From contig CAJXGZ010000022.1 of NCBI GenBank assembly GCA_913053795.1, positions 1 to 15,442 of the forward strand: a stretch of 15,442 bases of DNA, read 5' to 3'. The stretch is from an uncultured Rhodospirillales bacterium. GTDB lineage: Bacteria; Pseudomonadota; Alphaproteobacteria; Rhodospirillales; 2-02-FULL-58-16. The notes under the pieces are model-generated. The model searched no databases. It was not told the origin of the DNA and saw only the letters and a list, made by a program, of their open reading frames with translations. Below are positions 1 to 6,324 of this stretch, piece by piece. Position 1 is the first letter of the stretch. Each line of letters begins with the position of its first letter. Position numbers and translations under genes: made by a program.

Positions 1-120
1 CTGAAGATCGACCGGGACACACCGCTTGAAGTCCGGACCGACGGCGTCGGCTTGATCGCCGCCGCGAGCCGGGACCTGTGCGATGAAATCGTGGAACTCT
101 TGGGCAATGAAGGACATTGA
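1..120 (+). CDS. C-terminal end of an unidentified protein (5' partial)
   Basis: Frame 1 is open from the first base to a TGA at 118-120 and gives 39 residues ending in ...EIVELLGNEGH. It has alpha-proteobacterial codon use and overlaps the start of the next gene, as cotranscribed genes often do. The fragment contains DGVGLIAAASRDLCDE but no motif that I can tie to a family. The next gene makes a CDP-activated headgroup, so this could be another enzyme of the same pathway, but that rests only on position. The rest of the gene lies outside the window. Confidence 0.5.
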   Translation: MKIDRDTPLEVRTDGVGLIAAASRDLCDEIVELLGNEGH

Positions 121-1468
121 CGGAGAAAACGCGACGCCGGAGGTGGCGCTGGTCCTGGCTGCGGGCACGGGATCGCGGCTTCATCCGGAAGCCAATATAC
201 CGAAGCCTTTGACCAAGGCGCTCGGGTTGAGCCTGGCCGAGCGTGTCGTCTGCACGTTGCGGGCCGCCGATATCCGGCGGTTCCTCGTCGTCCTTGGCCA
301 CGAGGCCGAAACGATCAAGGCGCATTTTTCCGATATCGCCCGGCGTCGCGGCGTCAAGGTCGAGTTCGTCGAGGCCGAGGGCTGGGAGCGGGGCAACGGC
401 GCCAGCGCCCTTGCCGCCAAGGGCCGCACCGGCGACGCGCCCTTCTTCCTGGTCATGACCGACCACCTTTTCAATCCCCGGCTCGCACGGACGCTTGCCG
501 CCAGCCCGCCCGCGCCGGGAGGAATGTGTCTGGCCGTCGACCGCGACAAGGACGGCGTCTTCGATCTCGACGATGTCACCAGGGTCAAGATCGACGGCGG
601 ACGCATTAAGGAGATCGGGAAAAACCTTGATGTTTGGGACGCCGGCGACACCGGGGTCATGCTTTGCACGCCTGGCCTGTTCGAGGGACTTGAGCGGGCG
701 GCGGCAAGGAACAAACATGGGCTTTCCGACGGGCTTAGGGAACTGGCGGGGGAAGGGCGGGCGAGAACCGTCGATGTGACCGGGATGCCGTGGCTCGACG
801 TGGACACGCCCGAGGCTCTTAGCGAGGCCGAACGGCGGCTGATGCGCGAAGAGAGCGGAAAAACCCGCGACGGGCCTGTGTCGCGTCACCTCAACCGTCC
901 GCTTTCCCGGTGGCTCAGCCGCTATCTGGTGCGCACCTCCGTGACGCCAAACCAAATCTCCCTGGCTTCGTGGATGCTGTCGTGCTTCGCCGCCGTGTTG
1001 ATGGCGTCGAGCGGCTATCCGGCCCTGGCCGCTGGGGGCGCGCTGGCGCAATTGGCTTCGATAATCGACGGTTGCGATGGCGAGATCGCCCGGCTGAAGC
1101 ATTCGCAGAGCGAGTTCGGCGGCTGGTTCGACGCGGTCCTCGACCGGTATGCCGACGCCGTCCTGTTGTTCGGCCTGATGTGGCACGAATTCGCCACGAC
1201 CGGCGCGAGCCTGTCCATCTTGCTGGGGTTCGCGGCGATTGTGGGGTCTTTCCTGAACAGCTATACGGCGGACAAGTATGACGGGTTGATGGCGCAAAGA
1301 CTGCAAGGCGCCTCATACTTTCGGTTGGGCCGGGACGTGCGGGTGTTCGTCATTTTCCTCGGCGCCATCTCGAACCAGGTCCTATTCACCTTGGGCCTCA
1401 TCGCATTGGTGATGAATTCCGAGGTGGTCCGGAGGATTATTGTATGCGCCCGCGCGGAGACAAAATAA
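83..1468 (+). CDS. Bifunctional nucleotidyltransferase / CDP-alcohol phosphotransferase
   Basis: A two-domain enzyme of 461 residues. Residues ~22-255 form a sugar-phosphate nucleotidyltransferase with the signature AAGTGSRLHPEANIPKPL and a metal-site-like WLDVDTPE near the end of the domain. Residues ~275-455 are a membrane CDP-alcohol phosphotransferase with the full catalytic motif DG-x2-AR-x8-G-x3-D-x3-D (DGEIAR, then GGWF-D-AVL-D) and several hydrophobic segments. The same fusion is known from inositol-1-phosphate cytidylyltransferase/DIPP synthase, which activates inositol phosphate with CTP and joins it to a second alcohol. Here the alcohol substrate cannot be read from sequence; a phospholipid or phosphonolipid headgroup is equally possible. 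It overlaps the upstream gene. ATG 83 has a weak GGGA eight bases upstream; ATG 107 is an alternative and leaves both domains intact. Confidence 0.85.
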   Translation: MKSWNSWAMKDIDGENATPEVALVLAAGTGSRLHPEANIPKPLTKALGLSLAERVVCTLRAADIRRFLVVLGHEAETIKAHFSDIARRRGVKVEFVEAEGWERGNGASALAAKGRTGDAPFFLVMTDHLFNPRLARTLAASPPAPGGMCLAVDRDKDGVFDLDDVTRVKIDGGRIKEIGKNLDVWDAGDTGVMLCTPGLFEGLERAAARNKHGLSDGLRELAGEGRARTVDVTGMPWLDVDTPEALSEAERRLMREESGKTRDGPVSRHLNRPLSRWLSRYLVRTSVTPNQISLASWMLSCFAAVLMASSGYPALAAGGALAQLASIIDGCDGEIARLKHSQSEFGGWFDAVLDRYADAVLLFGLMWHEFATTGASLSILLGFAAIVGSFLNSYTADKYDGLMAQRLQGASYFRLGRDVRVFVIFLGAISNQVLFTLGLIALVMNSEVVRRIIVCARAETK

Positions 1469-1570
1469 AGAAGCGGCCCTGAAACCCGCGTATTCATGAA
1501 ATGGCGGGGATGACCGGCTGATCGGGCGCCCCGTAGGATGGGCGGCAATTGACCGGCTAGGATGCAAAAC

Positions 1571-2071
1571 ATGGCGCAGGACCTTGTAACGACAGATACC
1601 AGGGAAGTCGAAAGCGTCCAGGGAAAAGACCTGGAGGACTTCGTCACCTTTACGGTTGGCGGCCAGTTGTTCGGTATCCCGATCCTCAAGGTCCAGGATA
1701 TCCTGAACCTGGAAGAAATCGCGTCGATCCCCCTGTCGCCGTCAAAGGTCAAGGGGTCCATCAACCTTCGTGGGCGGATCGTCACCGTGGTCAGCGTGCG
1801 CGAGTGTCTGGGAATCGACGAACGGGTAGAAAGCGCGGACGGAGACGATGTAACGGATATGGGGGTCACCATCGAGCAGGGCAGCGATCTCTACACGCTG
1901 CTTGTCGACGGCATCGGCGATGTCATCAGCGTCTCGTCCGAGTGCTATGAGGGCAACCCCAGCACTCTTGATCCGGTCTGGCGTGAGTTCGCTCTCGGAG
2001 TATATCGGCTCGATGAACGGCTGATGGTGGTTCTCGACGTGGAACGCCTATTGGACATTGAGCCTAAATGA
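1571..2071 (+). CDS. CheW-like chemotaxis coupling protein
   Basis: A single-domain CheW-like adaptor of 166 residues. CheW bridges chemoreceptors and the CheA kinase in the signalling array below the inner membrane. Family marks are FVTFTVGGQLFGIPILKVQDIL, read in two parts (FVTFTVGGQLFGI, then PILKVQDIL), the core KVKGSINLRGRIVTVVSVR, and the closing LMVVLDVERLL. ATG 1571 is preferred over ATG 1562 because AGGA (1559-1562) sits eight bases upstream, while nothing precedes 1562. The N-terminal ~20 residues are acidic and not conserved. No other chemotaxis gene is in the window, so it is an orphan CheW and might serve a non-flagellar array or be a fine-tuning paralogue. The following 70-residue gene begins 24 bases downstream and could be cotranscribed. 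Confidence 0.88.
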   Translation: MAQDLVTTDTREVESVQGKDLEDFVTFTVGGQLFGIPILKVQDILNLEEIASIPLSPSKVKGSINLRGRIVTVVSVRECLGIDERVESADGDDVTDMGVTIEQGSDLYTLLVDGIGDVISVSSECYEGNPSTLDPVWREFALGVYRLDERLMVVLDVERLLDIEPK

Positions 2072-2095
2072 GATTAGGGAGAAAACGTTATCGAA

Positions 2096-2308
2096 GTGAC
2101 GGAGAAATCTGAAATCAACATCGGTGACAGTTTTATAAAACCCGAGGATCCGAGAACCGTCTGGGTCGTGGAGCAGTTTGTCGATCTTCCCGGATTGCCC
2201 CGGCATGCGGAGTTGAAAGCCAAAGGGTATCGCAACCGAAAAGTCTTGGTGGCCGTATCGGCCCTCATGGACCGGATTTTTTACCGGCGCGTAGAGAACC
2301 ACCGATAA
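2096..2308 (+). CDS. Small conserved-looking hypothetical protein, 70 aa
   Basis: Not recognised as a named family. The protein is soluble, with no signal or membrane segment. It has a compact core, WVVEQFVDLPGLPRHAELK followed by RKVLVAVSALMDRIFYRRV, that reads like a small beta-rich fold. Similar short proteins with TVWVV...LPGLP...VSALLD patterns are, from memory, common hypotheticals in Rhodospirillaceae. Translation probably starts at GTG 2096. The nearest Shine-Dalgarno, GGGAG at 2077-2081, is 14 bases away, which is long, so a non-standard ATC codon at 2090 cannot be excluded. The gene lies between the CheW-like gene and an acyl carrier protein, and no function follows from that. Confidence 0.6.
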   Translation: MTEKSEINIGDSFIKPEDPRTVWVVEQFVDLPGLPRHAELKAKGYRNRKVLVAVSALMDRIFYRRVENHR

Positions 2309-2351
2309 TGAATTGTCGTGTTATTCAAAGAAGAACGTCGAGGAATTCGCC

Positions 2352-2591
2352 GTGTCTGACATCGCCGAACGAGTAAAGATAATCGTCGCTAAACAACTTG
2401 GCCTCAACGAAGCTGAGGTCGTTGAGGACGCCAACATCATTGACGATCTAGGTGCGGACAGCTTGGATACGATCGAATTTATCATGGCCTTTGAGGAGGA
2501 GTTCGGCTGCAAAATTTCCGACGAAGCCGCGGAGGAATTACTCACTATCAATAACGTTATCGACTTCATCGAGGCCGAAATATCCAAGTAA
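2352..2591 (+). CDS. Acyl carrier protein (accessory paralogue)
   Basis: A 79-residue acyl carrier protein. It begins SDIAERVKIIV as housekeeping AcpP does and carries GADSLDT, where Ser37 accepts the 4'-phosphopantetheine arm that holds growing acyl or polyketide chains. Length and the acidic helix II (EFIMAFEEEFG) are standard. The C-terminal part (CKISDEAAEELLTINNVIDF) departs from the AcpP norm, and no fabD, fabG or fabF is next to it, so it is more likely an accessory ACP than the main fatty-acid one. GTG 2352 is chosen because AGGA at 2341-2344 lies seven bases upstream and the product then begins exactly where AcpP proteins begin. A longer reading from 2313 would add 13 unrelated residues. 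Confidence 0.88.
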   Translation: MSDIAERVKIIVAKQLGLNEAEVVEDANIIDDLGADSLDTIEFIMAFEEEFGCKISDEAAEELLTINNVIDFIEAEISK

Positions 2592-2675
2592 CTGGGCCCT
2601 ACGTCCTGGTTTTCCGAGCACATAACCGCAATCGACAAGGCATTCGTCAGGAGTGTTCGAAGGGACATAAAGACA

Positions 2676-2876
2676 ATGGTAATACGTAGAAACAAATGCC
2701 CGAATTTCAACCATGGCCGCACGAACGCGCCAGTGCGCTTCTGTTCAATGTGCGGCGACGTGGTGAACCAGAATATTCCCGCCGGAAAATGCCATGAACC
2801 GGAACATGCCAAGAGGCGGCGGAACCAAGAGAAGCACTGCGTCGATTGCGGTGAACTGCTTATTCCAGATAGGTGA
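2676..2876 (+). CDS. Small six-cysteine protein, probable zinc ribbon
   Basis: A basic 66-residue protein with cysteines at 8, 23, 26, 39, 55 and 58. Two CxxC pairs (CSMC and CVDC) and the lone Cys8 and Cys39 with nearby histidines could bind one or two zinc ions. The C-terminal CVDCGELLIP is a typical zinc-ribbon knuckle, and PNFNHGRTNAPVRFC recalls short hypotheticals seen in several proteobacteria. No partner or function is known to me. AGGGA at 2661-2665 lies ten bases before the ATG. It is convergent with the truncated groES, with only 22 bases between the stop codons. Confidence 0.65.
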   Translation: MVIRRNKCPNFNHGRTNAPVRFCSMCGDVVNQNIPAGKCHEPEHAKRRRNQEKHCVDCGELLIPDR

Positions 2877-2898
2877 CCGGCGTCATGGCGCGTCATGC

Positions 2899-3102
2899 TC
2901 AGAACAGAACCCGGTCGCCGGCTTTCACGTCCAGAGGCCTGATAGCGCCATCCTCGCCAAGTGAGCCGCTGCCGACCGCGATAATCTCGCCCTCCATGGG
3001 CTTCTCCTTGGCGGTGTCCGGGATGATAATCCCGCCAGCGGTCTTCTCCTCCTCGTCCACGCGCCTGACCAAGACACGGTCATGCAATGGCCTGAACTTC
3101 AT
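2899..3102 (-). CDS. groES: Truncated GroES-like co-chaperonin, 67 aa
   Basis: GroES caps the GroEL folding chamber as a heptamer in the cytosol. The N-terminal MKFRPLHDRVLVRRV, the mobile loop (EEKTAGGIIIPDTAKEKP, residues 18-35) that docks on GroEL, and PLDVKAGDRVLF are all classic. The protein then stops at residue 67, where normal GroES (~95 residues) continues with GKWSGTEV and about 28 residues containing the strand that joins neighbouring subunits. The bases after the TGA do not resume that sequence in any frame, and the cysteine-rich gene ends 22 bases away, so the 3' end has been lost rather than frameshifted. ATG 3102 has GGAGG six bases upstream. A CIRCE operator precedes it and no groEL follows. 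It may be a decaying paralogue. Confidence 0.82.
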   Translation of the reverse strand: MKFRPLHDRVLVRRVDEEEKTAGGIIIPDTAKEKPMEGEIIAVGSGSLGEDGAIRPLDVKAGDRVLF

Positions 3103-3150
3103 GAGATGCCTCCAATGCATATCCTGAAAATTGATAGCTGATTTAAGTCA

Positions 3151-3173
3151 AGCACTCTCCGTCAAGGAGTGCT
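3151..3173 (-). promoter_or_regulatory. CIRCE operator (HrcA binding site)
   Basis: AGCACTC and GAGTGCT form a perfect 7-bp inverted repeat with a nine-base spacer, matching the core of CIRCE (TTAGCACTC-N9-GAGTGCTAA). It lies 49 bases upstream of the truncated groES start, where the HrcA heat-shock repressor normally controls groES-groEL. The outermost bases of the consensus are not kept. I see no convincing -35/-10 pair, although TTGAC motifs overlap the operator on the minus strand. Confidence 0.85.
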
Positions 3174-3284
3174 GGCAAAATCTGCCGGTAATTTAATAGG
3201 CTTGGGGCGGTCGTCAAGAGTGGTGTGCATGGAGAGAGGGAAAAGGGATGCCACGTCGCGGCCCCGCCGTTCCTTTCCTTGCCG

Positions 3285-3692
3285 TCATTGCGGGTTCTTG
3301 GCAAGAATCTGGGATGCGATTTTGATGGACTTGCGGCCTGCTTTCTGGGCGCTGACCGCCGCCTCCTCCAGGGTCTCCGTTTCGCATATTCCGACCAGCT
3401 TGATCAGCATTGGCAGGCTGACGCCGGCGATCACTTCGACATTGGCCTTTTCCATGATCGATATGGCCAAGTTGGACGGAGTGCCGCCGAACATGTCGGT
3501 CAACAGCACGACGCCGTTTCCTTCATCAACCTTGTGGATGCATTCCATGATATCGGCGCTGCGCCTTTCCATATCATCGTCGGGGCCGATACACACGGCG
3601 CAGATATTAGATTGAGGACCGACCACATGCTCAAGGGACGAAACCAGTTCTTCCGCTAACCGTCCGTGGGTAATTAGCACCATTCCGATCAA
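3285..3692 (-). CDS. PTS EIIA component, mannose family
   Basis: A 135-residue EIIA domain of the mannose type. It takes phosphate from HPr on His9 (MVLITHG); LLTDMFGGTPSN (63-74) holds the conserved Asp66 beside it. In alphaproteobacteria this protein usually belongs to a regulatory phosphorelay with EI-Ntr, HPr and HprK, not to sugar uptake. There it is normally encoded next to hprK and ptsH, which are absent here, so this is a lone or second copy. The start is TTG 3692: GGGAG lies nine bases upstream, and the resulting MIGMVL is the usual family N-terminus; ATG 3683 would remove three of those residues. Upstream is a long intergenic stretch, so it probably has its own promoter. Confidence 0.87.
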   Translation of the reverse strand: MIGMVLITHGRLAEELVSSLEHVVGPQSNICAVCIGPDDDMERRSADIMECIHKVDEGNGVVLLTDMFGGTPSNLAISIMEKANVEVIAGVSLPMLIKLVGICETETLEEAAVSAQKAGRKSIKIASQILAKNPQ

Positions 3693-3984
3693 ATTTCGGT
3701 TCTCCCTGTTTTGATTTATCCGTTGGGTACATTAACATAATTTCCAAGCTGCTTCATTTGCCATTATACATCGCCATAGCATGTTGCGAGTATCATGCGG
3801 ATTCCGCCTGCCAGGTATTTTTCTCCTGGTAAATAAGATATCACTGCGGAATGAACCGGCAATGCTCAGCTGACGAAGTGCGATGTGTGGTCGCCGTTGT
3901 TACACCACGCCAGGGGACACGGCCTGAGTCCAGCGCCTCAAAATATGATTTAGGAGACGGATTTTTTTCAATCTGCTTTTGAAT
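3693..3984. other. Long intergenic region with a nested inverted repeat at 3801-3852
   Basis: No gene lies in these ~290 bases between the divergent EIIA and rhomboid genes. An outer stem ATTCCGC (3801-3807) / GCGGAAT (3846-3852) encloses an inner stem CCAGG (3811-3815) / CCTGG (3825-3829) with a U-rich loop. Further on, GTGGT and ACCAC near 3887-3907 could form another short stem. It may be a structured 5' leader of the rhomboid gene or a small RNA. There is no T-run to make it a terminator, and no known riboswitch is recognisable. Confidence 0.4.
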
Positions 3985-4545
3985 ATGCAATTACTCAAAG
4001 AAAAATTTCAGCCCATCATCATTCTCGTGACGGCGATTTGGATCGTGGAGATCGTCAATTTTTTTCTCGGTCACAGTTTGACCAGTTGGGGTATCCTGCC
4101 CCGCAGCCTTGGAGGACTTATAGGAATCCCCTTGGCCCCATTTATCCACGCCGGCTTCTGGCATGCCGTTTCCAATACCGTACCGATAATTATTCTGGGC
4201 GGGCTTACCCTCGCCGCCGGTGGCAAGCGATTTTGGGCAACGACCGCAGGGATTATATTGCTCACCGGCATTTTAGTTTGGTTGTTTGCACGCGATGCCT
4301 ACCATGTTGGCGCAAGTGGATTGGTTTTCGGATACTTTGGCGTCTTGATGGGACGAGCTTTCATTAAGCGCAATATTGTATCCGTCATCGTTGCTGTTGT
4401 TACTGTCACTTTATATGGCGGCATACTATGGGGAGTTCTCCCGATTAGAAGCTTTGTCTCCTTTGAAAGCCATCTGTTCGGGTTGATCGCGGGTGTAGTT
4501 GTTGTGTGGTTCGACAATAAAATTGGAAAAGCTCAACCAGGATAG
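3985..4545 (+). CDS. Rhomboid-family intramembrane serine protease
   Basis: An inner-membrane protease of 186 residues that cleaves transmembrane segments of other proteins inside the bilayer. The catalytic serine is in GASGLVFGYFG (Ser ~111), the catalytic histidine in ESHLFG (His ~163), and the oxyanion-site pair is HAVSN (His ~60, Asn ~64). Six hydrophobic segments fit the minimal six-helix rhomboid core. The start is unsure: ATG 3985 or TTG 3979 have no close Shine-Dalgarno, and AGGAG at 3952-3956 is 28 bases away from the ATG. It converges on the DUF1190 lipoprotein gene. Whether it cleaves a product of the neighbouring operons is unknown, but DUF350 and the channel are membrane candidates. 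Confidence 0.88.
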   Translation: MQLLKEKFQPIIILVTAIWIVEIVNFFLGHSLTSWGILPRSLGGLIGIPLAPFIHAGFWHAVSNTVPIIILGGLTLAAGGKRFWATTAGIILLTGILVWLFARDAYHVGASGLVFGYFGVLMGRAFIKRNIVSVIVAVVTVTLYGGILWGVLPIRSFVSFESHLFGLIAGVVVVWFDNKIGKAQPG

Positions 4546-4553
4546 GTGAGCTT
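4529..4553. terminator. Possible bidirectional terminator hairpin
   Basis: AAGCTCA (4529-4535) and TGAGCTT (4547-4553) make a 7-bp stem with an 11-base loop at the junction of two convergent genes. On the plus strand it is followed only by CCCTTT; on the minus strand TTCC follows the stem. It is weak by free energy, and the position is the main argument. Confidence 0.3.
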
Positions 4554-4581
4554 CCCTTTAGACAAATTCATATCCTGTAGT

Positions 4582-5094
4582 TTAACCGCCTGAACTGTAA
4601 GCCCGCGCCCCGAAGCCGCCGCGCGCAACGGTGCGGGTGCGTACAGGTGGCCGTTTGACCTGAGATTTTGCAACCTGCGTACGTCCATCGCGCGCTACAG
4701 CCCCAATTCTGCTGCTTGACGCGGTCGTATAACGATTAGGATAGCTACTGGTTCTGTAAAGGGGCTGGGTATAAACGCCCGAAGAAAATCTTGGCGCTAT
4801 CATATATCCGACCATGAAGGGCAACCAAAATCCCGAACTTGTTCGTTGGCAGCGATTATACCCAAAGTCGGAATAACATTCATTCTGTCTGGCATACCGG
4901 GGGGCAACTTGGTTGTGCAGTTCCTGCGCCTTTTGGAATTCTACTCGACAGGTGTTGGCATCCTTTACACCTGCGTTGATGCATGACTCTACCGAGTCGT
5001 AGGTAAGCGCCTCTTCCGTCGTCTCGCCGCAAGCGGCCAGGATAAACGCGGTCGCTCCCAACAGTGTCGCTCTTAATTTGCATGTATTATTCAT
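4582..5094 (-). CDS. DUF1190 lipoprotein (YjfM/YgiB-like)
   Basis: A 170-residue secreted lipoprotein. The N-terminus has a signal with lipobox LAAC, Cys22 being the lipidation site, and no Asp at +2, so outer-membrane sorting is likely. Cysteines 38, 49, 73 and 81 in the mature part could form disulfides. The second half is Ser/Arg/Tyr-rich and ends in RGGFGARAYSSGG, so the chain finishes with Gly-Gly. E. coli YgiB and YjfM belong to this family and are encoded beside the ATP-grasp proteins YgiC and YjfC; the same pairing occurs here in the divergent operon. It is last in the channel-DUF2491-DUF350 operon, 19 bases after DUF350, with GGGGGAG eight bases before ATG 5094. Its biochemical role is unknown; a C-terminal modification is my inference. 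Confidence 0.82.
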   Translation of the reverse strand: MNNTCKLRATLLGATAFILAACGETTEEALTYDSVESCINAGVKDANTCRVEFQKAQELHNQVAPRYARQNECYSDFGYNRCQRTSSGFWLPFMVGYMIAPRFSSGVYTQPLYRTSSYPNRYTTASSSRIGAVARDGRTQVAKSQVKRPPVRTRTVARGGFGARAYSSGG

Positions 5095-5113
5095 CGGCGC
5101 CGCTCCCCCTCAT

Positions 5114-5527
5114 TCACGTTGTCATGCTGGCTGCGTTGAGCATGCCGCCCACCAATGACGCAGTACCGAGCCATATGCCGGCCGCGATTTCGTTTTCCTC
5201 AATACGCTCGGAAATTCGCGGCATGGGCCAGCGAACGAAAAAATAAACAACGATCTGGACGATCATTGCGACGACTCCCCAAAGCACCACCTCGATAATT
5301 CCGTTGGAGTTCACCATGACGCTTACCAGGGGCAGCGCGAATCCGATGAGACTGCCCGAAAACGCTATGGCGGCCGCCGTTGATTTCTCTTTGATAAGTT
5401 TAAACTCGTCGTGCTTGGTGACGCGCCAATAAATCAACGTAAAAACAATCGTCAGTACGGCGGCAACGGCGAAAAAAGCAAAAAATTCGGTTAAGCTCGA
5501 TAAAAATTCATTCATTTGCACGTTCAT
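5114..5527 (-). CDS. DUF350 inner-membrane protein (YjfL-like)
   Basis: A 137-residue integral membrane protein with four hydrophobic segments (~13-34, 52-72, 78-98, 114-132), the usual duplicated two-helix layout of DUF350. The family signature is here: EFKLIKEKSTAAAIAFSGS followed by LIGFALPL. The function is unknown; E. coli YjfL is encoded with the DUF2491, DUF1190 and PspA-like genes exactly as here. ATG 5527 has AGGGG six bases upstream; ATG 5515 is less well placed. It is 61 bases after DUF2491 and 19 before DUF1190, so the three are one transcript. A role in the membrane next to the PspA-like protein and the K+ channel is a fair inference. Confidence 0.85.
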   Translation of the reverse strand: MNVQMNEFLSSLTEFFAFFAVAAVLTIVFTLIYWRVTKHDEFKLIKEKSTAAAIAFSGSLIGFALPLVSVMVNSNGIIEVVLWGVVAMIVQIVVYFFVRWPMPRISERIEENEIAAGIWLGTASLVGGMLNAASMTT

Positions 5528-5588
5528 TCGACACCCCTTAAAGACGTAGGATCAGTCAGGTTGGACAGCGTATCGCAGGTTCATACGA

Positions 5589-6281
5589 TTAAATTACCTT
5601 CAACATGGGAAACTCGAGGTCCACACCCACCATGAGTTCGACCGTTTTCTCGCCATCATAAGAGTCAACGGTTATCAAAAGATACTCGTTCTTTTTGCCT
5701 TCCTCTAAATTTCGACCGTACAGCATGGTTTTTTGAGAGCTGTTCCGGTGTTCGTCCGAGTCCTGGTCCTCGTATACGGCTTCCGTAAATTCGACCGGAT
5801 CGGCATAGCCGTCGGTGGTGTCGAACCATACGCGCGTGTATTCCGCACCATCTTCCAAGCGGAACGTGGATGCGCCCAGTTTGCCGCCTCTCGACGTCCA
5901 CTGCGCCCATTCACCCTCGGTTCCCGGATAGTAGCTCTTATATGGCACGTAGAGGGTGATTTCCTCTACATGCTCATCCTCTACGCCGGCGACCGTCAAA
6001 ACCTGGATCATCTTGTCGTCGGCGGCGTAGTAGCGATGTACGTAAGTTGCATCGCCCAATTCTATATATCCCTGGGCCACGATCAGGATGGTCTCATCGG
6101 GCAGTTCGACGTGCAGATCATCCGCATGGATGCGCAAAGGAAGCGTGTCGATGTCCACAGCCGCGCCGATACGCAGTCCGAGCGGAGTGGCGAATTCATC
6201 ATCCTCGTCACGGTCGGTGAATTTGTTCTTGAGATCGCGGACGCCGCTTTTAAAAAGCGACTTCATTGAGCCACCAATCAT
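5589..6281 (-). CDS. DUF2491 protein (YjfK-like)
   Basis: A soluble, strongly acidic 230-residue protein with no signal peptide. The N-terminus is basic (SLFKSGVRDLKNKF) and could touch membrane or another protein; the remainder is beta-rich with TPLGLRIGAAVDIDTL, ILIVAQGYIELGDATYVHRYY and a final VDLEFPMLKVI. This matches the DUF2491 family, whose E. coli member YjfK sits between the PspA-like yjfJ and DUF350 yjfL genes. Function is unknown. ATG 6281 follows GGAGG by four bases, a tight but workable gap; ATG 6266 is 19 bases from it. The gene begins 43 bases after the channel gene. Confidence 0.82.
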   Translation of the reverse strand: MIGGSMKSLFKSGVRDLKNKFTDRDEDDEFATPLGLRIGAAVDIDTLPLRIHADDLHVELPDETILIVAQGYIELGDATYVHRYYAADDKMIQVLTVAGVEDEHVEEITLYVPYKSYYPGTEGEWAQWTSRGGKLGASTFRLEDGAEYTRVWFDTTDGYADPVEFTEAVYEDQDSDEHRNSSQKTMLYGRNLEEGKKNEYLLITVDSYDGEKTVELMVGVDLEFPMLKVI

Positions 6282-6324
6282 TTTACCTCCAAAGTTTTCA
6301 AGGTCGTCGCGTCGTCGCCCACGG

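Noticed and set aside
181..807. Long minus-strand open frame opposite the nucleotidyltransferase domain
   Set aside because: Ser/Pro/Arg-rich composition typical of an antisense shadow in GC-rich DNA; the plus strand has clear catalytic motifs.
2873..3127. Plus-strand open frame across the groES region
   Set aside because: It is antisense to a recognisable GroES with Shine-Dalgarno and CIRCE, and its product has no family features.
3169..3659. Plus-strand frames opposite the EIIA gene
   Set aside because: Shadows of the minus-strand EIIA, which carries His9 and the LTDMFGGTPSN motif.
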